Positions 1-8,778 of a stretch of DNA of 64,000 bases are shown piece by piece. The notes under the pieces are model-generated. The model did not search any database and was not told the origin of the DNA. It saw only the letters and a list, made by a program, of their open reading frames with translations. This stretch comes from Fodinibius salipaludis (GTDB taxonomy: Bacteria; Bacteroidota; Rhodothermia; Balneolales; Balneolaceae): NCBI RefSeq assembly GCF_002287075.1, contig NZ_NSKE01000004.1, forward strand, positions 62,001-126,000. The letters run 5' to 3'. The position numbers and the translations under genes were made by a program. Positions within the stretch are counted from its first letter, which is position 1, and each line of letters begins with the position of its first letter.

Positions 1-549
1 TGCGGGTTCAGTTACTCCATAACGGTCAACACGCGATCGAATAATTTCCATCGCCCTGTCTACCGCTGATTCCCGCTGTTGAACTAAATACTGCCGTATT
101 TCCTCATTTGTTGATCTCCGCGTGATATTTTCGGTATCAGAGCGATAGTAACGACTTAATCGACCATCCGGATTACGCTCTTCAAACAGCTGAACCATCT
201 CCTCAATAAAATCGGTATCATTTTCGAGCGCACGCTGCTTAGCATCATCAATTACATTAATGAGTGTTGTATCAGCATTTTCGCCCGCTAACTCTTTTAG
301 AAATTGTGCCGTACCAACTTCCAGTGTAACGTGCATACCGCCCTGCAGATCAAGCCCCAGCGACAATGAGTTCTGACGCAACTCTTGCAAACGTTGTGCA
401 TTTTCTTCTACATATTCAGCGCGCTCGGCTTCCGGCAAATCTTCAATATAATTTTGCTCCAACGTATTAACCACTGTCGGCCACAAATAATAGATAGTAA
501 GCGCCAGAAAGGCGACAATAAATCCTATTTTAGTTCCATTACCTTTCAT
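1..549 (-). CDS. secD: Protein translocase subunit SecD, N-terminal part (gene runs off the left edge)
   Basis: SecD is an inner-membrane partner of SecYEG that uses proton motive force to help pull exported proteins across the membrane. The visible 183 residues start at the ATG at 549 and hold a first transmembrane segment at about residues 7-27 and the family hallmark LGLDLQGG (DLQGG at 67-71), followed by MHVTLEVG. After it the sequence reads into the start of the first periplasmic domain (EIIRSRVDRYGVTEP). Whether it is a separate SecD or a SecD-SecF fusion cannot be told because the gene continues beyond base 1. Two small membrane-protein genes lie upstream on the same strand and could share its transcript. 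Family assignment is firm. Confidence 0.95.
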   Translation of the reverse strand, partial: MKGNGTKIGFIVAFLALTIYYLWPTVVNTLEQNYIEDLPEAERAEYVEENAQRLQELRQNSLSLGLDLQGGMHVTLEVGTAQFLKELAGENADTTLINVIDDAKQRALENDTDFIEEMVQLFEERNPDGRLSRYYRSDTENITRRSTNEEIRQYLVQQRESAVDRAMEIIRSRVDRYGVTEPA

Positions 550-646
550 AATAAATCATTTTAAAAAATTAAGAATAGAATTTCGTTAAACTGTGAGATA
601 CTCGCTCATGCGAGAGATCACTAAAGAACAGAATATCCATGCTCAA

Positions 647-1195
647 TTATGGAGCACCGATAGCAATCCCCTCGGTCATCTGTTGCATTGCCATCGTAAA
701 AAACGCTCCAACATCGGCTGTCAAAACACCGATATCCCACAAGTATTCAGGGGTAAGTGATACGGTAGCCGCTGACCCTATCGCTCCCTTTTGATCAAGA
801 ACAACAGAAATTAAAGCTTTCGTAACTGACGGAATAGGAATCCCAGCCATAGCGTTACCGGTTTGAAATTGACTCCACTCAATTAGCAACAGCTGATAGA
901 AGTGCATAGAAGCTGTTGATTCCGCAAAAGAAAAATCAAAGTTCTCATTGTTACTTTTTACAAACTGAGAAGCTTCTTTTATAAACTCATTCAAATCACC
1001 GGCTGACTTCCGAAGATCATCCAGTTCTTTTTGCAACCCAATACCATCAGAAGCTTTTACTTTGGTATCCAACCAACTCGCAAAGGCCTGCGACGAACGA
1101 TTTACCTGAACCTGTTGCACCATATACAAGCCAATGCCTGTACATATCACAGCAATTACAGAAATACGAATGATATATGTGCGGAGTCGATTCAT
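647..1195 (-). CDS. Hypothetical membrane-anchored protein, 182 aa
   Basis: I do not recognise the family. The protein begins with a short basic stretch (MNRLRTYIIR) and one strong membrane segment at about residues 8-27, then a charged, probably helical region (residues 40-90), and ends in a Gly/Ala/Thr-rich, mildly hydrophobic tail. It is predicted to be anchored with most of its mass outside the cytoplasm. It lies 97 bases upstream of secD on the same strand and about 100 bases downstream of a small membrane protein, so the three may form a transcription unit. The uninterrupted reading frame and sensible signal-anchor support a real gene. No function is assigned. Confidence 0.6.
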   Translation of the reverse strand: MNRLRTYIIRISVIAVICTGIGLYMVQQVQVNRSSQAFASWLDTKVKASDGIGLQKELDDLRKSAGDLNEFIKEASQFVKSNNENFDFSFAESTASMHFYQLLLIEWSQFQTGNAMAGIPIPSVTKALISVVLDQKGAIGSAATVSLTPEYLWDIGVLTADVGAFFTMAMQQMTEGIAIGAP

Positions 1196-1296
1196 CAGTG
1201 GCAGAAAATAGGGAGAATGTAAGAACGGGACAAACCTTTTTCTGCTTTCCTAAAATCTCTTCAAAAAAAGCTCTATCGAGTAAAGAACCTACTAAA

Positions 1297-1500
1297 TTAT
1301 TGCTCCAGCCCCGGCTGATGCTTCCGAAAAAACATATCGTCAAGCCAGCCATAAAATATGGTAAGTATTATCGCGGCAAAGGTAGCAAACAAAATATTGC
1401 TCGAAAGAGGCATCTGCGAATAAAGCACACTTTCAAACAGCACTGTTATCAATATGCTCAGAACAACACAAATTGACAGACACTTTGCGAAAAAACTCAT
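1297..1500 (-). CDS. Small two-helix membrane protein, 67 aa
   Basis: This is a short hydrophobic protein with two predicted membrane segments (about residues 7-27 and 33-53) and a short basic cytoplasmic tail. No family is recognised. Reality of the gene is supported by a strong Shine-Dalgarno match, GGAGG, a few bases upstream of the ATG at 1500. This is notable because most genes in the window lack such a site. It is first in a possible unit with the 182-aa anchored protein and secD. A role in the membrane or in export is only a guess from position. Confidence 0.55.
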   Translation of the reverse strand: MSFFAKCLSICVVLSILITVLFESVLYSQMPLSSNILFATFAAIILTIFYGWLDDMFFRKHQPGLEQ

Positions 1501-1598
1501 ATAAACCTCCGATTTTTGTTAGAAGGATGTACGATATTATGTCGAAAGTAATTCAAGCTGCCAAATTTTTCGCGGATAACCTTATCTTCGATATACTT

Positions 1599-4457
1599 TT
1601 ACGTTGCCGTCACTCTCTCTTGCTCCTCACGATCAAACTCTTCTTTTAGATACTGGCCCGTAAAACTGTCTTCCATCCGGGCAACCTCTTCAGGCGTTCC
1701 CTCGGCAATAATTTCTCCGCCACCGACACCGCCTTCAGGTCCCAGATCGATAATCCAGTCTGCCGCTTTGATGAGATCGAGATTATGCTCGATAACAATT
1801 ACAGTATTTCCTTTGTCCACCAACTGCTGTACCACATCCACAAGCATACGCACATCCTGGAAATGTAATCCAGTTGTGGGCTCATCCAAAATATAAAGTG
1901 TATCGCCCGTGCCCACTTTGGCAAGTTCCCGAGCAAGTTTAATACGTTGCGCTTCACCGCCACTAAGCGTAGTACTGGGCTGACCCAATCGCAGATAGCC
2001 GAGCCCGACATCAACGAGCGTACCTAATATTCGATTAATAGCAGGTACCGAATCAAAGAACTCGTGCGCTTCACTGACCGACATATTTAGTACATCGGAT
2101 ATATTCTTGCCCTTGTAATAAATCTCGAGCGTTTCCCGGTTATAGCGTTTACCGTTACATGTTTCGCAGTCCACATACACATCCGGCAGAAAATTCATTT
2201 CAATCTTGCGAACACCATCACCATTACAAGATTCACATCGACCGCCCTTCACATTGAATGAAAATCGCCCCTGATCATATCCCCGAATTTTGGATTCCGG
2301 CAGCTCGGCAAAAAGCTTTCGGATATGATCAAAAACCTTGGTATAAGTGCCTGGATTTGAGCGCGGCGTGCGTCCGATCGGACTTTGATCCACAGAAATA
2401 ATCTTATCCAGATTATCGATTCCATGCACTTCATCAAACGGAAGCGGAACCGATTTCGAGTTATAAAACTCCGTCGAAAGGATCGGCTCCAGCGTCTGGT
2501 TGATCAGTGAACTCTTTCCGCTACCACTTACGCCCGTAACGCAAATAAACTTACCGAGCGGTATATCCACATCCACTTCTTTTAGATTGTGTCCTCGCGC
2601 TCCTTCGAGTTCAACTGATTTTCCATTCCCTTCGCGACGGTCATCCGGATAAGGAACACTTTCCTCATCTTTCAAAAACTTGGCCGTCATCGAATCAGGA
2701 TCGAGATCTTCAGGCTTGCCCTCGGTAACAATTTCTCCGCCGTATTCACCGGCACCGGGTCCCATATCGATCACGTAGTCAGCCGATTCAATGGTTTCGC
2801 GGTCGTGCTCTACCACAATCACACTGTTCCCCAGATCGCGAAGTGTTTCAAGCGAATTAATCAGTTTAATATTATCGCGCTGATGGAGACCAATACTGGG
2901 CTCATCCAAAATATAGAGCACGCCAACCAGCTGGGTGCCAATCTGGGTAGCCAGACGAATGCGCTGTGCTTCGCCGCCGCTAAGCGATTGTGCTTCGCGA
3001 TCCAGCGTCAGGTAATTCAGCCCGACGTTAAGCAGGAAATCTACCCGATCGCGCACTTCTTTTAGTACCTGGCTGCCTATTTTTTGCTGACGCTCGGTAA
3101 GATCCAGATTGTTAATAGTATTCCGCAGCGTCGTAATATCCATCTTTACCAAATCATCAATGGTATAGCCATCAATACGATACGAAAGGGCCTCCTTATT
3201 TAGCCGACCGCCGTCGCATTCGGGGCAGTCAATTTTACTCATAAATGCCTTGGCCTTGTCGCGCTGCTTATTGGAGCTGCTCTCTTCATACTTTTCATAG
3301 ATCATATCCCGCAATCCCTTGAAGGAGTGCTTGTATGTGACGTTATCATCGCGAAAATCGTAACTGACATCGTACTTAGTATCACCGCCCCCCTCAAAAA
3401 GCAGATCCATTTGCTCGTCGGTAAATTCCTTGATCGGCGTTTCAAAATCGAGTCCCGCCGAATCGAGTACCGCCTTTATCTGCTTGAAAGCAAAAATATC
3501 ACGGGGCTCTCCAAAATACCGAATAGCTCCCTCCTCGATCGTTTGTTCTTTATTGGGGATCACCAAGTCGCGATTTACATCATAGGTATAGCCCAATCCA
3601 TCACAATGTTGACAGGCACCGTAGGGAGAGTTAAAAGAAAACATATTGGGAGCGGGATCTTCGTACGCCAACCCGCTTTCGGGGTCAAAGAGATTCTGTG
3701 AATAGAGATGATCTTTAAATTCGACCTCCCCGTCTTCTTCTTTGGGAACGGCTAAAATTACATTACCCTCGGCCATCTCAAGTGCCAGTCGTACGCTCTC
3801 AGCAATACGTTTCTCACTCTTTTCATTAATCACAAAACGATCCACTACCACTTCAATATCGTGCTTCTTGTAGCGATCCACCTTCATATCCTCTTCGAGA
3901 TCCAGGAATTCACCATCCACGCGGACTTGTACAAATCCCTGCTTCATCGTCTGCTCAAAAAGCTCTCTATAATGCCCTTTTCGTCCCCGTACCACAGGTG
4001 CCAGACAATAAGCCTTGGTACCCTCGGGCATACCCATAATGGTAGACACAACCTGATCGGCCGTCTGCTTTTCCATCTTATTCCCTGACTTCCACGAATA
4101 AGGTACGCCAACACGGGCATAGAGTAGCCGCAGGAAATCATAAATTTCGGTAACAGTACCCACCGTTGATCGCGGATTCCGGTTCGTTGTTTTCTGATCG
4201 ATAGAGATCACCGGAGAAAGTCCGTCAATAAAATCAACTTCGGGCCGCTCCATCATCCCCAAAAACTGTCGGGCATAAGCAGAAAGGGATTCCAAAAATC
4301 GACGTTGGCCTTCGGCATAAATAGTATCAAAGGCCAACGATGATTTTCCCGAACCGGAAATACCGGTAATCACGACAAGTTCCTCGCGGGGTATATTAAC
4401 ATCTATATTTTGCAGATTGTGTTCGCGCGCACCGCGAATAACTATATTTTCTCGCAA
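1599..4457 (-). CDS. uvrA: Excinuclease ABC subunit A
   Basis: UvrA is the damage-recognition ATPase of nucleotide excision repair; it loads UvrB onto damaged DNA in the cytoplasm. The 952 residues match the normal family length and show two ABC modules: Walker [10 protein letters not shown] near residue 31 and GVSGSGKSS near 640, two LSGGEAQRI signatures, and the zinc modules, including CESCNGDG...CETCNG in the C-terminal half. The family start ([17 protein letters not shown]) corresponds to a TTG codon at 4457. There is no in-frame ATG upstream before a TGA stop, so a TTG start is the best reading and may hold expression low. It is divergent from the membrane protein at 4600, with an inverted repeat between them. 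Confidence 0.97.
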   Translation of the reverse strand: MRENIVIRGAREHNLQNIDVNIPREELVVITGISGSGKSSLAFDTIYAEGQRRFLESLSAYARQFLGMMERPEVDFIDGLSPVISIDQKTTNRNPRSTVGTVTEIYDFLRLLYARVGVPYSWKSGNKMEKQTADQVVSTIMGMPEGTKAYCLAPVVRGRKGHYRELFEQTMKQGFVQVRVDGEFLDLEEDMKVDRYKKHDIEVVVDRFVINEKSEKRIAESVRLALEMAEGNVILAVPKEEDGEVEFKDHLYSQNLFDPESGLAYEDPAPNMFSFNSPYGACQHCDGLGYTYDVNRDLVIPNKEQTIEEGAIRYFGEPRDIFAFKQIKAVLDSAGLDFETPIKEFTDEQMDLLFEGGGDTKYDVSYDFRDDNVTYKHSFKGLRDMIYEKYEESSSNKQRDKAKAFMSKIDCPECDGGRLNKEALSYRIDGYTIDDLVKMDITTLRNTINNLDLTERQQKIGSQVLKEVRDRVDFLLNVGLNYLTLDREAQSLSGGEAQRIRLATQIGTQLVGVLYILDEPSIGLHQRDNIKLINSLETLRDLGNSVIVVEHDRETIESADYVIDMGPGAGEYGGEIVTEGKPEDLDPDSMTAKFLKDEESVPYPDDRREGNGKSVELEGARGHNLKEVDVDIPLGKFICVTGVSGSGKSSLINQTLEPILSTEFYNSKSVPLPFDEVHGIDNLDKIISVDQSPIGRTPRSNPGTYTKVFDHIRKLFAELPESKIRGYDQGRFSFNVKGGRCESCNGDGVRKIEMNFLPDVYVDCETCNGKRYNRETLEIYYKGKNISDVLNMSVSEAHEFFDSVPAINRILGTLVDVGLGYLRLGQPSTTLSGGEAQRIKLARELAKVGTGDTLYILDEPTTGLHFQDVRMLVDVVQQLVDKGNTVIVIEHNLDLIKAADWIIDLGPEGGVGGGEIIAEGTPEEVARMEDSFTGQYLKEEFDREEQERVTAT

Positions 4458-4491
4458 AGGTAATCCAAATTTTTGGGTTCAATAAAACTTT

Positions 4492-4518
4492 AAAAGATAA
4501 GGATAAATCGTATCTTTT
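4492..4518. promoter_or_regulatory. Inverted repeat between uvrA and the divergent membrane-protein gene
   Basis: AAAAGATA (4492-4499) and TATCTTTT (4511-4518) form a perfect 8-base inverted repeat with an 11-base spacer, 35 bases upstream of the uvrA start and about 80 upstream of the gene at 4600. Its place in a divergent promoter region suits a protein-binding operator; it lacks a T-run, so a terminator is less likely. It does not resemble the classical LexA box. Function is inferred only. Confidence 0.3.
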
Positions 4519-4599
4519 GAAGCCTACATTTGAAACTTATTTTTACTTTCGAAAACCAGAGTAGATAACGGAAAATACTGGCATTTCATTCATTAACTT

Positions 4600-5253
4600 A
4601 TGCAGCAGCTTTCTATCGATTTAGCAGCTCTTTTCAAGTTTAGTTTTCAGCAGTACAAATCGTATGCGTCTTTTATTATTGGGGCTGTTCTCACCTTTAT
4701 TGTTTTGGCCGTAGTTCCGCAGATTTACTTTATGATGCGAGCGCCCGAGAATCCCACTATGCAAACACAGTTTTTTTCGTTTTTATTAACGGCCGTTCAG
4801 CTGTTCTTAAGCCTTGGTTTTACTAAATTGATGCTAATGCTTGTACAAGATGCGTATGTTACCGTGGCGGATATGTTCAATAACTTTCGCATCTTTCTCA
4901 GTTATTTTGTTGCCAGCTTTATATACGGGCTGGCCGTTTCCATGGGATTGTTCTTACTTATTGCCCCGGGTATCTGGATCGCTATCCGATTTCAGTTCTT
5001 TCCCTATTTTATCATTGAAAACGGCGACTCTTCATTTACGGCTCTCCAGAAGAGTTATAATTTGTCACAAGACCTCCTCTTGGAACTCTTTGTGTTCGGA
5101 GTTGCAGTGGTATTTCTGAATCTTATAGGGGCCCTGCTGCTTGGAGTAGGTGTGATTTTTACCTATCCCTTAACAACAATGGCTACCGCTATCATCTACA
5201 GAAGCTTAATTGAGGAATCAGATACCATCCCTGCCAGCTCCTACCAAACCTGA
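4600..5253 (+). CDS. Polytopic membrane protein, 217 aa, GPDase_memb/DUF975-like
   Basis: This is an integral membrane protein with about five predicted helices (roughly residues 20-45, 60-82, 97-127, 160-190 and a short C-terminal one). The segment around residues 120-155, with PGIWIAIRFQFFPYFIIEN followed by ALQKSYNLS, resembles the membrane domain found in DUF975 proteins and in front of some glycerophosphodiesterases; another such domain is fused to a GDPD enzyme at 56794 in this window. The start ATG at 4600 gives a cytoplasmic N-terminus. Substrate and role are unknown. It is divergent from uvrA and 95 bases upstream of the WG-repeat lipoprotein on the same strand. Confidence 0.7.
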   Translation: MQQLSIDLAALFKFSFQQYKSYASFIIGAVLTFIVLAVVPQIYFMMRAPENPTMQTQFFSFLLTAVQLFLSLGFTKLMLMLVQDAYVTVADMFNNFRIFLSYFVASFIYGLAVSMGLFLLIAPGIWIAIRFQFFPYFIIENGDSSFTALQKSYNLSQDLLLELFVFGVAVVFLNLIGALLLGVGVIFTYPLTTMATAIIYRSLIEESDTIPASSYQT

Positions 5254-5348
5254 TAGGCTGGACTGTCCTTATAAAAAAGGAACATAGCTTCGCCATCAGA
5301 GTTATACAATAACAGACCATTTAACTAAAAAATTAGCAAAATATTACT

Positions 5349-6398
5349 ATGCCAAGGATGATTTGGAAGGGCATTATTGTAGCCGGAATTGCCATATTTT
5401 TGACATCATGCAAAGCATCAGAACCTGCAGAGTCTGCCGAAGATTATTTATACCCCTATTTGGAAAATCAGGAGGTGGGCTTTTTAGATAGTACCCTTGA
5501 GAAGGAAATTGATCCCCAATTTAAGTTTGTTAACAACAGAATATGGCCTCACACCTTTTCCGAAGGATTAGCAGCCGTTAATTTTTTAGGGACAATTGGT
5601 TACATCGATCGGAGTGGAGATATCACCATCGAACCGCAGTTTGATTATGCCCAAGAGTTCAAAAATGGTGCAGCTTTAGTCCAAGATCACGGACAATACG
5701 GGTTTATCAACCGGGATGGTGATTACATTATTGAACCTCAATACCAAAACGCCGGTAATTTTAGCAATGGTCTGGCCCCGGTTCAACAGCACAAGAAAAG
5801 CAACTGGGGATATATTAATCAAAAGGGAGAGTTCGAAATCCAGCCTCAGTTCGAAATGGCGACTCCTTTCAGTGAAAGTCTGGCCCTTATACAAACGTCA
5901 GAACACAAGGAATGGGGATATATAAATCCCTCAGGTGAAATAGTGATCCCCGCAAAATATGAGCGGGCCAAATCATTTTCCGAGGGATTCGCACCGGTAC
6001 AGTTGGGATATAAACAATGGGGCTACATAAACAAAAACGGTGCTGTCATCATAGATTCAAAATTTTTAGAAGCCCAACCGTTTTCTGAGAATAAAGCAGT
6101 TATTGCCATGCCGGTTGATAATAAAAACCTGCAGCAAAAAAAATACGGGTATATCAACAGGCAAGGCGATATTATCATTGAACCTATCTATGAAAAGGCC
6201 TTTTCATTTCATGAAGGACGAGCAAAAATTAAAGCTAACGGCAAATATGGATTCATTAATAAACGTGGGCAACTAATTGCAGATCCCATATATGATAACG
6301 CCTGGAATTTTAAAGGTGGGTTTGCCATGGTTAAGCTGGGCGAAAAGTACGGCTATATTAACAGGGACGGTGTTTTTGTACTGGAACCAATCAGCTAA
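5349..6398 (+). CDS. WG-repeat lipoprotein, 349 aa
   Basis: The N-terminus is a lipoprotein signal (hydrophobic stretch then LTSC, with Cys at about residue 21), so the mature protein is expected to be lipid-anchored in the cell envelope. Most of the rest is a tandem array of eight WG-type repeats of about 37-45 residues, each centred on G(Y/F)I(N/D)xxG followed by (I/V)xPx(Y/F) and ending Fs.GxAxV (GYIDRSG, GFINRDG, GYINQKG, GYINPSG, GYINKNG, GYINRQG, GFINKRG, GYINRDG). WG repeats are usually extracellular or envelope interaction modules of unknown ligand. No enzyme motif is visible. It follows a membrane-protein gene at 95 bases, and may or may not share its transcript. Confidence 0.85.
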   Translation: MPRMIWKGIIVAGIAIFLTSCKASEPAESAEDYLYPYLENQEVGFLDSTLEKEIDPQFKFVNNRIWPHTFSEGLAAVNFLGTIGYIDRSGDITIEPQFDYAQEFKNGAALVQDHGQYGFINRDGDYIIEPQYQNAGNFSNGLAPVQQHKKSNWGYINQKGEFEIQPQFEMATPFSESLALIQTSEHKEWGYINPSGEIVIPAKYERAKSFSEGFAPVQLGYKQWGYINKNGAVIIDSKFLEAQPFSENKAVIAMPVDNKNLQQKKYGYINRQGDIIIEPIYEKAFSFHEGRAKIKANGKYGFINKRGQLIADPIYDNAWNFKGGFAMVKLGEKYGYINRDGVFVLEPIS

Positions 6399-6522
6399 AA
6401 GATTGGTTATTAGTCCTATCACAAGATTTAACACTCTATAACTTCTGACGATTGCTCCTATCCGTAATTTTCGGTAACCTTAGAGGTTTTATTAGAAGGA
6501 CAAATAATCGCTCAAGAATTAA

Positions 6523-7905
6523 ATGTACTCCAAAAAATCAGTGACCCCAGAAGCAGTAAATCCCAAAGACTGGTCTCCCCAATCCTGGAAAAAATTTCCG
6601 GTTAAACAACTTCCGAAATACCCGGACCAGGCAGCACTGGAGCAGGCTTATAATGAGTTACAAAACAACCCTCCCTTAATTACTTCTTGGGAAGTCGAAG
6701 CCCTGAAGAAAAAGCTGGCTGATGTCAGTGCAGGAAACGGTTTCTTGTTACAGGGTGGCGATTGCGCTGAAAGTTTTGCGGATTGTAAATCCCCCAAAAT
6801 TGTGAACCTGCTCAAGGTTTTACTTCAGATGAGTTTCATTCTCATCCATGAGATGGAGACCTCTGTTGTACGGGTAGGACGTATTGCAGGCCAATATGCA
6901 AAACCGAGGTCACGTGATTATGAAATTGTTGACGGAGAAAAAATACACAACTATCGCGGTGATCTGATCAACAGTATTACTCCCACCGAAGAAGCGCGTA
7001 AGCCAGACCCCAAACGATTAATTGAGGGATATAACAAGGCTGCGCTTACACTCAACTTCTTGCGAGCACTCTCGGATGAAGGCTTTGCCGATCTGCATCA
7101 CCCGGAGTACTGGGAACTCGATTTCATGAAAGAAAACGAGTACTACAAAGAGTATGAGGCCATGGTAAACTCCATACAGAAGGCAGTTAACTTTATGGAG
7201 ACTATTACGCCTAATGAATTTAGCACGACCCAAAAAATTAATATTTATACCTCGCACGAAGGATTGAATTTATATTACGATTCGGCCCAAACTCAGCAAG
7301 TTCCTCGTCGTGAAGGCTGGTATAACCTAAGTGCCCACATGGTGTGGCTTGGAAACAGAACACGTGATCTGGGCGGCGCTCATGTAGAATACCTGCGGGG
7401 CATTCGCAATCCGATTGGAATTAAAATTGGCCCAAATTATGATCTGGATCATACCCTGAAATTGATTGAGCGACTGAACCCCACACACGAACAAGGGAAA
7501 ATTGTGCTGATTACCCGCTTTGGAAAAGATGAGGTAGAAAACAGACTTCCCGATCTCATCAAAAATATTAAACATGAGGGCATGCCGGTAGTTTGGAGCT
7601 GCGATCCTATGCACGGCAATACGTTTAAGACAGATGAAAACGTCAAAACTCGTAATTTTGATGCCATTGTATCTGAAATCCGAAAGACCTTTGCTATTCA
7701 CCGCGACCTGGGCAGCTATCTGGGCGGGGTGCACTTAGAACTTACCGGTGATAATGTTACCGAATGTGTAGGCGGTGCCAATGGTCTGCACGAGGGACAG
7801 CTTCACAAAAATTACGAAACCTATTGTGATCCACGTCTTAATTATCAGCAGAGTTTAGAAATAGCTTTCCTTATTGCTAAGGAATGGAATCAAAGCTACG
7901 GATAA
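6523..7905 (+). CDS. Class II 3-deoxy-7-phosphoheptulonate (DAHP) synthase
   Basis: This enzyme condenses phosphoenolpyruvate with erythrose 4-phosphate to DAHP, the first step of the shikimate pathway to aromatic amino acids. The 460 residues fit the class II (plant/actinobacterial type) family. Visible marks are WSPQSWKKFPVKQLPKYPD at the N-terminus, the metal-binding cysteine in LLQGGDCAESF (about residue 84), VVRVGRIAGQYAKPRS, the phosphate-binding WSCDPMHGN, and GGVHLELTGDNVTECVGG near the C-terminus. No separate regulatory domain is seen beyond the short N-terminal extension. It stands alone between a WG-repeat lipoprotein and hsp20, with 285 bases before the latter. No trp/phe leader peptide was noticed upstream. 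Confidence 0.95.
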   Translation: MYSKKSVTPEAVNPKDWSPQSWKKFPVKQLPKYPDQAALEQAYNELQNNPPLITSWEVEALKKKLADVSAGNGFLLQGGDCAESFADCKSPKIVNLLKVLLQMSFILIHEMETSVVRVGRIAGQYAKPRSRDYEIVDGEKIHNYRGDLINSITPTEEARKPDPKRLIEGYNKAALTLNFLRALSDEGFADLHHPEYWELDFMKENEYYKEYEAMVNSIQKAVNFMETITPNEFSTTQKINIYTSHEGLNLYYDSAQTQQVPRREGWYNLSAHMVWLGNRTRDLGGAHVEYLRGIRNPIGIKIGPNYDLDHTLKLIERLNPTHEQGKIVLITRFGKDEVENRLPDLIKNIKHEGMPVVWSCDPMHGNTFKTDENVKTRNFDAIVSEIRKTFAIHRDLGSYLGGVHLELTGDNVTECVGGANGLHEGQLHKNYETYCDPRLNYQQSLEIAFLIAKEWNQSYG

Positions 7906-8111
7906 ATCTTGGCTATTTGTGAATAGTTATTCGGATTACTCCAAATAACGAATCTCCGAGGAACCATTCACAGAAATATTCTGCCACAAATACAGCGGGG
8001 CTGACGGTTTGACTAAGCTGTCTGTGACATTTTTTTCTTACCTGCTGACATCTCTGAAATTTTCGCGCCCCACTATGGCTGAATGACAGGCTTTTTTTAC
8101 TTATAAGCCCT

Positions 8112-8127
8112 TGGTACAGCTCTTGCA
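8112..8127 (+). promoter_or_regulatory. Sigma-54 (-24/-12) promoter of hsp20
   Basis: TGGTAC (8112-8117), five bases, then TTGCA (8123-8127) matches the RpoN consensus TGGYAC-N5-TTGCW, with GG and GC at the required spacing. The predicted transcription start is near 8138, giving a leader of about 53 bases to the Hsp20 ATG at 8191. Three TGACA pentamers lie upstream (8025, 8046, 8084) and could be activator half-sites, which is speculative. The same promoter type occurs before cbpA and the alcohol dehydrogenase. Confidence 0.7.
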
Positions 8128-8136
8128 GCTATAAAA

Positions 8137-8174
8137 GTGAGTTTGACTCAACAAATATTTTCAACAAAACTCAC
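8137..8174 (+). promoter_or_regulatory. 5' leader hairpin of hsp20 mRNA
   Basis: GTGAGTTT (8137-8144) pairs perfectly with AAACTCAC (8167-8174) around a 22-base AU-rich loop. It begins at the predicted sigma-54 transcription start and ends two bases before the Shine-Dalgarno-like ACGAGGTG (8177-8184). A 5'-end hairpin of this kind can stabilise mRNA or alter ribosome access with temperature; which applies here is not shown by the sequence. Confidence 0.4.
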
Positions 8175-8190
8175 TTACGAGGTGTCTATT

Positions 8191-8619
8191 ATGACTTTAA
8201 TGAGATATTCCAAACCCAATAGAAACGCACTGGACAAAAACTTTTCAGACATCATGGATGAATTTTTCAATGATGTTGTAAACGATCAGCGCGGTAATTT
8301 TGTGCCCAGTATCGATATATCCGAAACAGAAAATCAGTTTTTAATTACCGCTGAACTTCCAGGTATGAATAAAGATGATATTACCATCAGCCTGGAAAAC
8401 AGCCGATTGGCAATAAGCGGTGAACGTAGTTTCGAGAATGAAGAAAAAGGCAAAACATTCCATCGCGTTGAGACGAAGTACGGTTCTTTCGAACGCTCTT
8501 TCCAACTCCCGGACAATGTTGATGAGGAAAGTATTTCAGCAACCTACGAGAACGGATTGCTAAATATCAGCATTGACAAGAGTGAAGACAAAGTGAAGAA
8601 ACAAATTCAAATTAGCTAA
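8191..8619 (+). CDS. Hsp20/alpha-crystallin small heat-shock protein, 142 aa
   Basis: Small heat-shock proteins are ATP-independent cytoplasmic holdases that bind unfolding proteins and pass them to DnaK and ClpB. The alpha-crystallin domain spans about residues 35-142 (VPSIDISETENQFLITAELPG, then NGLLNISIDK near the end). I place the start at the ATG at 8191, behind a good ribosome site (GAGGTG at 8179-8184). An earlier in-frame GTG at 8137 would sit at or before the predicted transcription start and inside a leader hairpin. The gene has its own sigma-54 promoter and a strong terminator, so it is monocistronic, next to degP and cbpA. Confidence 0.93.
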   Translation: MTLMRYSKPNRNALDKNFSDIMDEFFNDVVNDQRGNFVPSIDISETENQFLITAELPGMNKDDITISLENSRLAISGERSFENEEKGKTFHRVETKYGSFERSFQLPDNVDEESISATYENGLLNISIDKSEDKVKKQIQIS

Positions 8620-8647
8620 CCGCAGCTAATAAATGATTCCCAATCCC

Positions 8648-8685
8648 GCGGAAGCTGTGATGAAACACAGCTTCCGCTTCTTTTT
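8648..8685 (+). terminator. Rho-independent terminator after hsp20
   Basis: A perfect 12-base stem, GCGGAAGCTGTG (8648-8659) with CACAGCTTCCGC (8666-8677), six-base loop, followed by TTCTTTTT. It ends the hsp20 transcript 28 bases after the stop codon. Confidence 0.9.
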
Positions 8686-8778
8686 CCGATCAGTAACACA
8701 ATAATTTACTACTCTCATATGTTTATTGAACTGTCATAAATTCAAACATTATTAATCTTGATCTAAACTGAGTTCATT

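Noticed and set aside
8137-8190. GTG start adding 18 residues to Hsp20
   Set aside because: It coincides with the predicted sigma-54 transcription start and the leader hairpin, while the ATG at 8191 has a ribosome site and the family-like N-terminus.
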